From Aerococcus sp. (GTDB lineage Bacteria; Bacillota; Bacilli; Lactobacillales; Aerococcaceae), in assembly GCA_030528285.1 (NCBI GenBank), contig JAUMZE010000001.1:186001-250000 (forward strand): a DNA stretch of 64,000 bases, written 5' to 3'. Each line of letters opens with the position of its first letter. The stretch's first letter is position 1. This document shows positions 19,216 through 27,943 of this stretch, piece by piece. The notes beneath the pieces were generated by a model. That model did no database searches, was not told the origin of the DNA, and was given only the letters and a program-made list of their open reading frames with translations. Position numbers and translations under genes: made by a program.

Positions 19216-22200
19216 ATGATACAGAAGAAAAGTTTATGGAAAGATATCTTTAAATCAATCAGTCATTCGAAGGGGCGCTTCTTATCGATTCTGGGATTGA
19301 TGCTCCTCGGGGCGTTCGCACTCGTGGGACTCCAGGTAACGGGGCCTGACATGCGCGATACCGGACGTCATTATCTCAAGGACCTCAACGTGGCAGATAT
19401 GGCCGTGATTGGGACACTCGGGATTGACGAAGAGGACCAGAAAGTAATCGATCAAGTAAAGGGTGTCAACAAGATTGAGTATGGCTATCTCAAAGACGTC
19501 ACATTGAAAGACTCCACCGATAGTTTCCGTCTCTTCTCTAAAACCGATGATATCTCACATTATGAGGTACGCGAGGGACGTCTCCCAGAAAAAGCCGATG
19601 AAGTAGCAATCAGCGCCACCTATGCGGACAAATACCATATCGGCGACACGATCGATTTCAATGAAGCCGAAGATGCGTCAGGTAATAAGGTCCTCAAAGA
19701 TCCTCATTATAAGATCGTTGGTTTCGTTTATTCCGGGGAAATTCTCTCCAGCAATAACCTCGGGCAATCAACGGCTGGGACCGGATCACTCAAGGGCTAC
19801 GGAGTGTTGACACCGGATGCTTTTGATTCCGATGTCTACATGGTCGCACGGTTACGCTTCGACGACTTACTCGATGTGGATCCTTACTCTGAGGACTACA
19901 CCAACAAACTCCAAGCGCACAAGGACGATCTTGATGACAAACTCAAAAATCAACCCAATCACCGACTCAATGCGGTGAAACAGGAATATCAAGATCAAAT
20001 TGATGATGGACAGAAGAAAATTGATGATGCGAATAAAGAGCTCGCTGATAAAGAACAGCAGCTCAAAGACGCCAAGAAACAATTAGAAGAAGGCAGTCAA
20101 AAAATTGCGGATGCCCAAGCGGAATTAACCAAACAAGTGAATAATGCACAGGGTCAAATTAATGACGGCGCCAACCAAATCGCGAATGCTAAATCTCAAT
20201 TAGCATCTGGACAGCAACAACTAGCCTCAGCGAAGCAACAGCTGAATGCAGGGGCTAAAGCCTTGGATGAACGTTGGCAGCAATTAGCGAGCGGTCAACA
20301 ACAACTGAACGCTGCAAAACAGAAACTCAATGCTTCGAACCAACAATTGAGTGCCGGGGCCAAAAAGCTTACCCAAGGACAAAATCAAATTGCCCAGGGA
20401 TATCAAGCATTAGCGGCGAGCCAACAGCAATTACAGGAGGCAGAGGGACAGATCAAACAAGCTGAACAACAATTAGCTGCTGGTCAAAAACAATGGAACG
20501 ATCAAAAAGCCAGCTATGATCAATCGAACGCTACTTTCCAGAAGAAACAGCAAGCGTATCAAAAGAATTCCGCTCAAATTGACCAGGCACAGCAAGCAAT
20601 CGATAGTAAGAAGACTGAGCTCGAGAATGGGCGTAATCAGTATAACCAAGCGATTGCGGACTTAACCAATCAGGAACAAGCTCTCCAAAAACAACTCGAA
20701 TATCCGGATTTGAAGGACGAAGAGAAAGCGACCCTCGAATCGCAGTTAAAAACGGTTCGAGAAAAATTGATGCAAACGAAGAGTCAGTTGGATAGTTTTA
20801 ACCGCGACACGTATGAACCAGGCATCCAAACCCTCCAAGAAAAGCAAAAGGAATTGGATACTAAAAAAACGGCATTAAATGAAGCCAAACAGTCCCTCGA
20901 TGCGGCTGAACAAAAATTAACGGCTGCGAAACAGAAACTGGATCAGGGCAAACAAATATTGGACAATAACCAATCCATCCTAAACCAGAAGAAACAAGCC
21001 CTCGAACAAGGGAAGAAAGACTTCCAAACCGCGCAGAATAAACTCGCGAGTGGAGAAAAAAACCTCAAACGAGAACAAGTCGCTTACCAACAAGGACTCA
21101 ATGAATACAACGCTGGGATTCAATCCTACAATGCGAATTTGAACACCTACTACGCGGGGGTTTCCGCATGGCAACAAGGAATGAACCAGCTCAATCAGAA
21201 GTCCCAAGAGTATCAAGCCAACGCCGATCGCCTGAAGACTGCAGAACAAGCCCTCGCCAATAAGGAACAGGAACTCGCCACTGCCAAGGACGAACTGGCC
21301 ACTAAGAAAGCGGATGGGGAACGCCAAATTGCTGATAGTAAGCAAACCCTCGCCGATAAACAAAAAGAATACGATGATAATAAAAAGGCCTTTGACGACA
21401 AGAAGCAAGACGCTGAGAAGGAAATTAACGACAAGCAAGACGAACTCGATGAAGCTAAAGAGGAACTCAATCATCTCTCGCTCCCAACCTATTCGATCAG
21501 CAGCCGTCGTGAAATTCCAGGTGGTGAAGGAACTCAAATCTACACCAACACCGCCAATATCGTCGATGCCTTAGCGAATATCTTCCCTATCTTCCTCTAT
21601 TTCGTGGCTGCGCTCGTTGCCTTTACCACAATGGGCCGGTTCGTGGATGAGGAACGGATCAATGCCGGGACGCTCAAAGCACTCGGTTATGACGACAAGG
21701 ACATCTTCAAAAAATTCGCCTTCTATGGTTTAACAGCAGGGCTCACGGGGACAGTGATTGGGATTGCCTTAGGACATACCTTGATCCCATCCATTGCCTA
21801 CAACGCCTACAAGGTCGGGATTACCCTTCCTAAGATTGAGTGGCATTTCCACTGGAGGATTACCCTCATTGCCCTCGTATTATCACTCCTCAGTTCGGTA
21901 CTACCGGCATGGATTGCTACCAAACAGGAACTAACGGAACGTCCAGCACAACTGCTCCTGCCGAAACCACCTGCAGCCGGCTCGAAAATCTTTCTCGAAC
22001 GTCTGCCGCACTTGTGGGGACGCATGAATTTCACACACAAAGTTACTGCGCGGAACATCTTCCGTTACAAACAGCGGATGTTGATGACGATCTTCGGAGT
22101 CGCGGGTGCGGTGGCCCTCCTGTTCACAGGGTTATCCGTTCAAAACTCCATTGGTGGGATCAATGATAAACAGTTTGGGGACATCATCCATTACGATATG

Positions 22201-23172
22201 ATCGTTGCCCAGAATGATTATTTGACTGCCGATGAGAGTAAAGAAATCAATGATCGACTCAATAGCGACCAGGTGAAAGAATACACGCCGATTCATTATG
22301 AATCCCTCACCAAAGTCGCAGGACGAAACAAAGATAAACAAGACATTAAATTACTGGTGCCAGAAGACACCAATACCTTCAAGGACTATATCTCCCTGAG
22401 AGAACGGAAATCACAGACAGCCATCAGCCTCCCTGATGACGGTGTGGTCATTAGTGAACGTCTCGCCCAATTGATTGATGCGAAAGTTGGGGAGACCGTT
22501 ACTTTCACGGATGATGAGGATCAAGAACGTGAAATGAAAGTCGCGGGCATTACCGAAATGTACATGGGGCACTTTGCCTTCATGAGTCCAACAGCCTACA
22601 GTGACACCTTCCACAAAGACTATGAAACGGACGCAGAGATGGTGAAACTCAACGATTCTTCAATGAGTAATATTGAGAAGGAAGCCTCTGCTTTTATGGA
22701 ATATACCGGCGTGCTCAATGTCCTCCAAAATACCACCTTCACGAATCTGATCGAAACGATTGTCCACTCGATGAATAAAGTGCTCCAAGTGCTCATTATT
22801 ATTGCGGGGCTACTCGGAATCGTGATTCTCTACAACCTCACCAATATCAATGTATCGGAACGGATGCGTGAGCTCTCTACGATCAAGGTGCTCGGGTTCT
22901 ATGACAAGGAAGTCACCCTCTATATTTACCGCGAGACGATCTTACTGACGATCATCGGTATCTTCGTCGGCTATGGAATTGGGGAACTCCTCCACCAGTA
23001 CATTTTGAGAGTGGTACCGCCTGAGAATATCATGTTCGATCCAACCAATGCGCCAATGAACTTCATTGTGCCAGCGATTGTGATCATCGTAATTACGACC
23101 GTGCTCGCCTTTGTGATTCACGAACGCCTCAAACGTGTCGACATGCTCGAGGCCCTCTCATCGGTCGAATAA
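19216..23172 (+). CDS. Giant FtsX-like ABC permease with about 500-residue extracellular coiled coil
   Basis: 1318 residues. TM1 is at about residues 18-38 (FLSILGLMLLGAFALVGLQV), followed by an extracellular MacB-like region to about 250. Residues about 252-752 form a very long Q/A/K/N-rich coiled coil with recurring QQQLxxAK-type heptads. Three FtsX helices follow (about 780-900), then TM5 near 950, a second extracellular domain (about 970-1175) and three final helices ending in RVDMLEALSSVE. This is the type VII ABC layout with a duplicated FtsX domain. Related large permeases occur in lactic bacteria next to TetR genes, but no substrate is established that I can name. Start ATG at 19216 after GGTGGTGA. 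Confidence 0.92.
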   Translation: MIQKKSLWKDIFKSISHSKGRFLSILGLMLLGAFALVGLQVTGPDMRDTGRHYLKDLNVADMAVIGTLGIDEEDQKVIDQVKGVNKIEYGYLKDVTLKDSTDSFRLFSKTDDISHYEVREGRLPEKADEVAISATYADKYHIGDTIDFNEAEDASGNKVLKDPHYKIVGFVYSGEILSSNNLGQSTAGTGSLKGYGVLTPDAFDSDVYMVARLRFDDLLDVDPYSEDYTNKLQAHKDDLDDKLKNQPNHRLNAVKQEYQDQIDDGQKKIDDANKELADKEQQLKDAKKQLEEGSQKIADAQAELTKQVNNAQGQINDGANQIANAKSQLASGQQQLASAKQQLNAGAKALDERWQQLASGQQQLNAAKQKLNASNQQLSAGAKKLTQGQNQIAQGYQALAASQQQLQEAEGQIKQAEQQLAAGQKQWNDQKASYDQSNATFQKKQQAYQKNSAQIDQAQQAIDSKKTELENGRNQYNQAIADLTNQEQALQKQLEYPDLKDEEKATLESQLKTVREKLMQTKSQLDSFNRDTYEPGIQTLQEKQKELDTKKTALNEAKQSLDAAEQKLTAAKQKLDQGKQILDNNQSILNQKKQALEQGKKDFQTAQNKLASGEKNLKREQVAYQQGLNEYNAGIQSYNANLNTYYAGVSAWQQGMNQLNQKSQEYQANADRLKTAEQALANKEQELATAKDELATKKADGERQIADSKQTLADKQKEYDDNKKAFDDKKQDAEKEINDKQDELDEAKEELNHLSLPTYSISSRREIPGGEGTQIYTNTANIVDALANIFPIFLYFVAALVAFTTMGRFVDEERINAGTLKALGYDDKDIFKKFAFYGLTAGLTGTVIGIALGHTLIPSIAYNAYKVGITLPKIEWHFHWRITLIALVLSLLSSVLPAWIATKQELTERPAQLLLPKPPAAGSKIFLERLPHLWGRMNFTHKVTARNIFRYKQRMLMTIFGVAGAVALLFTGLSVQNSIGGINDKQFGDIIHYDMIVAQNDYLTADESKEINDRLNSDQVKEYTPIHYESLTKVAGRNKDKQDIKLLVPEDTNTFKDYISLRERKSQTAISLPDDGVVISERLAQLIDAKVGETVTFTDDEDQEREMKVAGITEMYMGHFAFMSPTAYSDTFHKDYETDAEMVKLNDSSMSNIEKEASAFMEYTGVLNVLQNTTFTNLIETIVHSMNKVLQVLIIIAGLLGIVILYNLTNINVSERMRELSTIKVLGFYDKEVTLYIYRETILLTIIGIFVGYGIGELLHQYILRVVPPENIMFDPTNAPMNFIVPAIVIIVITTVLAFVIHERLKRVDMLEALSSVE

Positions 23173-23221
23173 CCAATTACTCAGTTCCTAAACAATAACT
23201 TTCCTCAAGACTAATAGCCTT

Positions 23222-23260
23222 AAGCGCAGTCCCCTCCAACGTGGCTGCGCTTTTGTTTTG
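23222..23260 (+). terminator. Terminator 1 after the permease
   Basis: AAGCGCAG / CTGCGCTT stem followed by TTTGTTTT. Confidence 0.8.
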
Positions 23261-23268
23261 GATCCTAA

Positions 23269-23315
23269 AAAGACCTGTTACGCCATTTCCATATGACGCG
23301 ACAGGTCTTTCGTTG
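23269..23315. terminator. Hairpin/terminator 2 between permease and aldo/keto reductase
   Basis: AAAGACCTGT / ACAGGTCTTT stem with a partly paired interior; follows terminator 1 and may act for both convergent transcripts. Confidence 0.6.
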
Positions 23316-23389
23316 TAATTGAGGTTCAGTTATTAGGAAAAGTGATTAAGATTGGCATGTTTAATTGAGAGATTAAGTTTAGGTGGGAG

Positions 23390-24256
23390 TTAGCGCTTGG
23401 TTTTCCCAAAGACAGGGAATTGCTCAAACTCCTCATAGGTGAAATGATCGATGGCTTTTAATGTCTCCATGTCGTCCTCTGTGATGGTGAAATCTACATT
23501 GGCGTTATTCGCCATATGAGCGGGATTCTCTGTTTTCGGCAGTGGAAGGAGTCCGAGCTCTAAGTCATATCGGATGGCGAGCTGGGCAATCGAGACACCA
23601 TAACGTTCAGCCATATCCTTGATCATCGGTTGATTCAACATGACCCCATGTGCGATTGGGGAATAAGCTTCTACCAAGATATCCTTATCCTGCGTGTATT
23701 GAATCAAATCGAGCGGCGTTTGCCCGATATGTGCCAAGATCTGGTTCACAGCTGGCTTCACGCTAGCGTGGTTGAGGATATTATCGAGGTCCACCTGTTC
23801 GAAATTAGACACCCCGATCACCTTCAGCTTACCTGCGTGATAGGCTTCCTCCATTGCTTTCCAGGCTTCGAGATTTCCTTCAAAGTAGTGCTCATCCTCA
23901 TAAAATTTGTCCCACGGTTTTGGACTATGGATAATCAATAAATCGATATAGTCCATCCCGAGGCGCTCCAGTGATTCATCAATGGCCTTTTTAGCTTCCT
24001 CGTAGTCCTTGATCTCAGCGGCTAATTTCGTCGTCACAAAAATCTCGTCACGTGGAATCCCGGATGCTTTGATCCCACGCCCAACGCCTGCTTCATTCCC
24101 GTACGCCTGGGCAGTATCAATGAGGCGGTATCCTGTTTCCAGCGCTTTCTTCACGCTCACCTCTGCTTGATCATCGGGAATTTCCCACGTCCCAAATCCT
24201 AGTTTAGGGATAGTGAGCCCGTTATTGAGGGGGCATGTTTCATTCAATATGCTCAT
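23390..24256 (-). CDS. Aldo/keto reductase
   Basis: 288-residue (beta/alpha)8 NADPH-dependent oxidoreductase reducing aldehydes or ketones. The catalytic tetrad is present: Asp47, Tyr52, Lys77 and His110. Signatures are GYRLIDTAQAYGNE, IGVSNF and the NADP-binding PLPKTENPAHM region. It resembles the 2,5-diketo-gluconate reductase/YtbE-type group; physiological substrate unknown. Last gene of the lysR-flavodoxin-CMD-cupin-AKR cluster, 29 bases after the cupin gene. Confidence 0.92.
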   Translation of the reverse strand: MSILNETCPLNNGLTIPKLGFGTWEIPDDQAEVSVKKALETGYRLIDTAQAYGNEAGVGRGIKASGIPRDEIFVTTKLAAEIKDYEEAKKAIDESLERLGMDYIDLLIIHSPKPWDKFYEDEHYFEGNLEAWKAMEEAYHAGKLKVIGVSNFEQVDLDNILNHASVKPAVNQILAHIGQTPLDLIQYTQDKDILVEAYSPIAHGVMLNQPMIKDMAERYGVSIAQLAIRYDLELGLLPLPKTENPAHMANNANVDFTITEDDMETLKAIDHFTYEEFEQFPVFGKTKR

Positions 24257-24285
24257 TATATCCTCTTTTCTATGTAGCGGATCAT

Positions 24286-24696
24286 TTATAATTGTGCGTA
24301 GTCCGCGTCACTGACCGGTTCGAGCCATTCTGTGGAAACCGCAGAGATCGCGATGTGGGAGAACCAACTGTCCGCTTGAGCGCCATGCCAGTGTTTCACG
24401 CTGTCCTTAGTGATCACCACGTCCCCTGATTTGAGCGCGCGTGCAGTCTGTCCCTCTTCTTGGTACCATCCATTTCCACCTGTTACGAGGAGAATCTGGA
24501 ACCCATAATGGTGAATGTGCCAGTGGTTGCGGCAGCCTGGTTCAAATGTCACATTGCCCACACTCACCGTAATATCTGGATCAGCTGCCAACATTTTGAG
24601 GTAGCTCTGCCCATCGAAATACTCTGCGTAGGCCTCGTTTTTGTCCCCTAACGGAAAGATCACACCATTTTTAACATCTTCATTTTTCACTGTCAT
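24286..24696 (-). CDS. Cupin-domain protein
   Basis: 136 residues, single beta-barrel cupin. Motif 1 GCRNHWHIHHYGFQILLVTGG supplies the metal-binding histidines and motif 2 ends in KHWHGA. The ATG at 24696 follows AAAAGGAG. A longer frame to 24768 overlaps the upstream gene and is rejected. The group is often annotated as a carboxymuconolactone decarboxylase-associated cupin and accompanies flavodoxin/AKR/CMD genes in lactic bacteria. Enzymatic activity is not established here. Confidence 0.88.
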   Translation of the reverse strand: MTVKNEDVKNGVIFPLGDKNEAYAEYFDGQSYLKMLAADPDITVSVGNVTFEPGCRNHWHIHHYGFQILLVTGGNGWYQEEGQTARALKSGDVVITKDSVKHWHGAQADSWFSHIAISAVSTEWLEPVSDADYAQL

Positions 24697-24736
24697 TTTG
24701 TTTTCTCCTTTTCTCTGTTCTAGGAAGGTAGTCTCT

Positions 24737-25063
24737 TTATTCGTCTTCTCCGTAAATTTCCTTGGCACGACTGAATGCAGACCATGCTTTTGGCCAACCG
24801 ACGTAGAAGGATAAGTGGGTAATCACTTCCGCAATTTCTTTGGTAGTGATGCCATTTTGTTTCCCGATCTTCAAATGCGCTGGTAGTTGTTCGAGATTCC
24901 CACCTGAAATCAACACAGAAATGGTGATCAGGCTCCGTTGATGCGGCGAGAGTTCTTCCTCACGGGACCACACTTCCCCGAATAATACGTCATCATTGAG
25001 TGCCGCAAATTTCGGTGCGAATTCGCCGAGATTGTCGCGGCCTGCTGTTTGTTTCTTTGCTAT
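24737..25063 (-). CDS. Carboxymuconolactone decarboxylase-like protein with non-canonical start
   Basis: About 108 residues, AhpD/CMD fold; likely a peroxidase-like redox protein rather than a true decarboxylase, since no aromatic pathway is present. The body (LITISVLISGGNLEQLP, HLSFYVGWPKAWSAF) is intact. Coding similarity clearly continues upstream of the first GTG (24973): AKKQTAGRDNLGEFAPKF then NDDVLFGEVWSREEEL, typical of the family N-terminus. No ATG, GTG or TTG precedes this in frame before the upstream TGA. An ATA (25061-25063) stands where the family Met is expected, nine bases after AGGGAG. Either ATA initiates weakly, a shortened protein starts at 24973, or the gene is inactive. 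Confidence 0.7.
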   Translation of the reverse strand: MAKKQTAGRDNLGEFAPKFAALNDDVLFGEVWSREEELSPHQRSLITISVLISGGNLEQLPAHLKIGKQNGITTKEIAEVITHLSFYVGWPKAWSAFSRAKEIYGEDE

Positions 25064-25086
25064 ATAGATCGTCTCCCTTATGCTTG

Positions 25087-25593
25087 TTAATCACTCATAA
25101 GGTGTAGCCAATCGTGAATCTCCTTGTCTGCCTTATTGGCGCGCGATCCACGCACCGCCAGTCCCCGTGTGAAATGTGCGTTGGGATAATTCTGTTTCAG
25201 GATTGTCATACTGTTCCCGATACCACTCCCCTCGTGCGTACAGAAGGGATGGATCGTGAAACAGTCTGTCTCCACACGATCGAGCCAGCTGAAAACAACC
25301 ATGGGCGGAATCCCCCATCAAATCGGATAGCCCAGATAAATATCCTGATCATTCAGTGCGCCGGTCTCTTCAACTTTTGGGCGCAATGATTGGTCCTTCT
25401 CAGTTTCAGCGAGACTCACCATCTCCTGGTAATTAGCAGGATAGGGGGTTACTGGTTTAATTTCAATCATGTGACAATCGAGCTTTTTAGCAATCTGTTG
25501 AGCCATGCGCGCGGTACTTCCGAGGACGAGCGTTTTATATTCTCCATTCACATAGTTCTCATCCGCTCGTGAAAAATAAACAACTACTGCCAT
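25087..25593 (-). pseudogene. Flavodoxin gene interrupted by an in-frame TGA
   Basis: Read through, this is a 168-residue flavodoxin: N-terminal VVVYFSRADEN, phosphate loop GSTARMAQQIAKK, then DIYLGYPI, a TGA (25318-25320), WGIPPMVVFSW and a C-terminal half ending DWLHLMSD. The family motif is GYPIWWG, so the TGA replaces a TGG tryptophan codon. Frame is kept on both sides, so this is a single G-to-A nonsense change, not a frameshift. The first 91 residues alone would lack most of the FMN site. The ATG at 25593 keeps a good AAGGAGG. Confidence 0.88.
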
Positions 25594-25612
25594 GATGCTC
25601 CTCCTTTCCCTC

Positions 25613-25657
25613 TAAAAAAGGGCTGTAACCTTTGTTCATTTACAGGTTACAACCCTT
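25613..25657 (-). terminator. Terminator/attenuator between lysR and the flavodoxin gene
   Basis: Minus strand AAGGGTTGTAACCT...AGGTTACAGCCCTT stem followed by TTTTTT, only about 10 bases before the flavodoxin ribosome-binding site. Expression of the redox genes therefore needs read-through or a promoter overlapping this hairpin. Confidence 0.8.
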
Positions 25658-25691
25658 CGATATATGCGCCAATACCTCTCATATAATGAAA

Positions 25692-26579
25692 CTATGCTTT
25701 GTTGGCACAGTCGAATCGTTTAATAAAGGCAGCCACAGTCGGCGATAAGGTCCGATTCTTCTTCCACACGAGGAGGCAGTGACTCTTTAATGCTGGTTCA
25801 AACGGAATAAAAGTGATCGCCTCGGTATTACGATCGCGAATCACACCCTCAATTCCAATCGCACTCCCAATTCCGGCTGAAACGAGCGGGAACACATTGA
25901 AACTCAAATTGAAATTCCCCACAATATTAAGTTCATCAAACGGATACCCCGCCCACTGTGAGATGAAGCGCTGAACCTCTGTCCGCTGTGCGACCATCAG
26001 GGGCACGCCACGCAAATCTTCCGGCTGACTGGCTGGCTGCTGTGCGAGAAAGGAAGACGTAGGAACGAGTAACCCCCAACGTTCCTGCCACGGGAGTACA
26101 ATTTTTTGGTAGCGCACATCATCTACGGGTTCCAATAACAACGCCACATCGAGGAGCCCTTTCTCCAGGCGATCCTTGATAATGTCACTTGCCCCGCTAA
26201 AGAGGTTGAATGTCACCTGCGGATAATCCGTCGTGAATTCCTCCAAAACCATCGCCAGCGTCTCGGAATTATCCGCCTCCACTGCACCGATCGAGATATG
26301 CCCGCTCAATAATTTGCGCTGCTGTTCACGGAAATCACGCTCCGTCTGATCCGCCAGCGTCAATAACTCCTCCGCACGATTCTTGAGGAAGAGCCCGGCC
26401 TCTGTAAGCGTGAGATGATTCTTATCACGCAGGAACAGATCCGTCCCCAAATCCTCCTCCAGTGCATGAATTTGGCGGCTCAATGTGGGCTGCGTGATGT
26501 GGAGTCGATTGGCCGCCCGGGTGATATTCCCCTCCTCTGCCACCGTTGAGAAATATAATAAATGCCGTAATTCAATCAC
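25692..26579 (-). CDS. LysR-family transcriptional regulator
   Basis: 295 residues. N-terminal winged helix-turn-helix (LRHLLYFSTVAEEGNITRAANRLHITQPTLSRQIHALEE) and a periplasmic-binding-like effector domain (SIGAVEAD..., LLEPVDD). I choose the GTG at 26579, seven bases after GGAGG, because the family begins at IELRHLLYF; an ATG 25 codons upstream is less likely. It lies directly upstream of, and on the same strand as, the flavodoxin-CMD-cupin-AKR genes and probably regulates them. Confidence 0.92.
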   Translation of the reverse strand: MIELRHLLYFSTVAEEGNITRAANRLHITQPTLSRQIHALEEDLGTDLFLRDKNHLTLTEAGLFLKNRAEELLTLADQTERDFREQQRKLLSGHISIGAVEADNSETLAMVLEEFTTDYPQVTFNLFSGASDIIKDRLEKGLLDVALLLEPVDDVRYQKIVLPWQERWGLLVPTSSFLAQQPASQPEDLRGVPLMVAQRTEVQRFISQWAGYPFDELNIVGNFNLSFNVFPLVSAGIGSAIGIEGVIRDRNTEAITFIPFEPALKSHCLLVWKKNRTLSPTVAAFIKRFDCANKA

Positions 26580-26660
26580 GGGGCTTCCTCCCTCGTTCGC
26601 TCGTTCTTGCGACAAACTGCTTCTTAGCCCTATCATATCACGGAAAATGAGCATAAAAAA

Positions 26661-26698
26661 TTTCCAGCAACAACGGGTTGGGAAATTGTTACTGGAAA
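26661..26698 (-). terminator. Terminator after the 61-residue membrane protein gene
   Basis: TTTCCAGcAACAA / TTGTTaCTGGAAA stem followed on the minus strand by TTTTTT. Confidence 0.75.
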
Positions 26699-26750
26699 TC
26701 CACTATTATTATACCGCGATTGAGGTGTTAAATACCGCTCTTTTGCCTGG

Positions 26751-26936
26751 TTATTTTTCCTGATGGCGTTTCGCGATCACATAGACCACGACCGCAGCGA
26801 CGAGAATCACACCGATCTGAATGAGGAGGCTCCCTGTATTGTGGAGACTCCCTCCGTCTGTGTAGAGACTATAGAAATATTGGACCACCGCCACAACAAC
26901 CCCCGCAATCAAGGCCTCTTTCAGCTGTTTGGACAC
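26751..26936 (-). CDS. Small two-helix membrane protein, unknown function
   Basis: 61 residues. GTG start at 26936 with AAAGGAG eight bases upstream. Helix 1 is at about residues 8-24 (ALIAGVVVAVVQYFYSL), a short loop DGGSLHNTG follows, and helix 2 is at about 35-55 (SLLIQIGVILVAAVVVYVIA), with the tail KRHQEK. Monocistronic with its own terminator. No family recognised; a holin-like or stress membrane peptide is possible but unproven. Confidence 0.6.
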   Translation of the reverse strand: MSKQLKEALIAGVVVAVVQYFYSLYTDGGSLHNTGSLLIQIGVILVAAVVVYVIAKRHQEK

Positions 26937-27112
26937 TCTATCCGCTCCTTTGTGGATGCACTTAGTATTAATAATTAGGTTTAGAGTAACATGCTAACTC
27001 TCTTTCATGCAAAGCGAACCCATTGAACAGGTACGACTTTCTCGCCTATTTTAGCGCTTTCCGTGATACAATAGATTCATGAACTCTAATATAAGAGAGG
27101 AGGAGTACATGT

Positions 27113-27943
27113 ATGCAAGTTGAACGCGTACTGAACAATAATGCCGTTCAATCCACACTGGACACGGGGGAGCAGGTGATTGTAACGGGGCCGGGTGTCG
27201 GTTTCCAAATGAAGAAGCAGGATCATATTGATGACACCAAGGTAGAAAAGGTCTTTGTGTTGAAGCAAGACGATCAGCGCATTGAGGAACTGCTCCAGAT
27301 GATTCCCGACGATATTCTGGCTGTCACCGCAGAAATCATCACCAAGGCTGAACAGAAGCTGAATCAGACCTATCAAGATTCGCTCTTCCTGGGGTTAGCA
27401 GATCATATTCATTTTGCGATTACGCGCAGTGAACAGGGGATCAACATTCACAATCCGCTCGCTTGGGACATTAAACGCCTCTATCCAAATGTGTTTAGCT
27501 TTAGTCAGCGGGCTGTTGCGATTATTGGCGATGCTCTCCATGTCACTCTGCCAGAGGAAGAAGTGGCCTCTATTGCGATTCATCTGATCAATGGCGCCAA
27601 GGAAGGCATGCAGTTGAATGAAACAATGCACATGCTGGGGATTGTACGCGACCTCCTGCATCTGATTGAACTGAAGATCGGACACCCCCTCGACATGGAA
27701 TCGTTGAGCTACAGTCGCCTGCAAACGCACTTGCAGTATTTCGCACAGCGGATCTATCATAATGACCATTATCCCACGCGCGACGATACGTTCCTCTATG
27801 AACAGGTGCAGAAAAATTATCCCGAAGCCTTTGCAATTTCGGATAGCCTCGCCCAATATGTGAAGAACCGCTATGACTACCATGTTCATCCCGAAGAACA
27901 GGTCTATCTCACTATCCATATCCAACGCTTACTAGAGGGATAA
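27113..27943 (+). CDS. BglG/LicT-family transcriptional antiterminator, orphan
   Basis: 276 residues: CAT RNA-binding domain (about 1-58; VERVLNNNAVQ, VEKVFVLK) and two PRD domains (about 65-165 and 170-276). The four PRD phosphorylation histidines are present (His100, His157, His206, His269). The conserved RNA-contact motif GRGxxF reads GPGVGF, so the usual Arg27 is Pro. No PTS or beta-glucosidase gene lies beside it, although such antiterminators normally precede their target operon. Start ATG at 27113 after GAGGAGG; a TACAAT at about 27066-27071 may be the -10. Function may be lost or act in trans. Confidence 0.9.
   Translation: MQVERVLNNNAVQSTLDTGEQVIVTGPGVGFQMKKQDHIDDTKVEKVFVLKQDDQRIEELLQMIPDDILAVTAEIITKAEQKLNQTYQDSLFLGLADHIHFAITRSEQGINIHNPLAWDIKRLYPNVFSFSQRAVAIIGDALHVTLPEEEVASIAIHLINGAKEGMQLNETMHMLGIVRDLLHLIELKIGHPLDMESLSYSRLQTHLQYFAQRIYHNDHYPTRDDTFLYEQVQKNYPEAFAISDSLAQYVKNRYDYHVHPEEQVYLTIHIQRLLEG

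Noticed and set aside
25318-25320. TGA in flavodoxin as selenocysteine or reassigned Trp
   Set aside because: The family has Trp, not Cys/Sec; no SECIS-like hairpin; other genes here use TGA as stop (for example stp and gmk), so the code is standard.
26681-26699. ATTGTTACTGG resembling a RAT site for LicT-type antiterminators near the orphan antiterminator
   Set aside because: It is one arm of a terminator stem on the other strand and lacks the second half (GGCAAAACC) of the RAT consensus.
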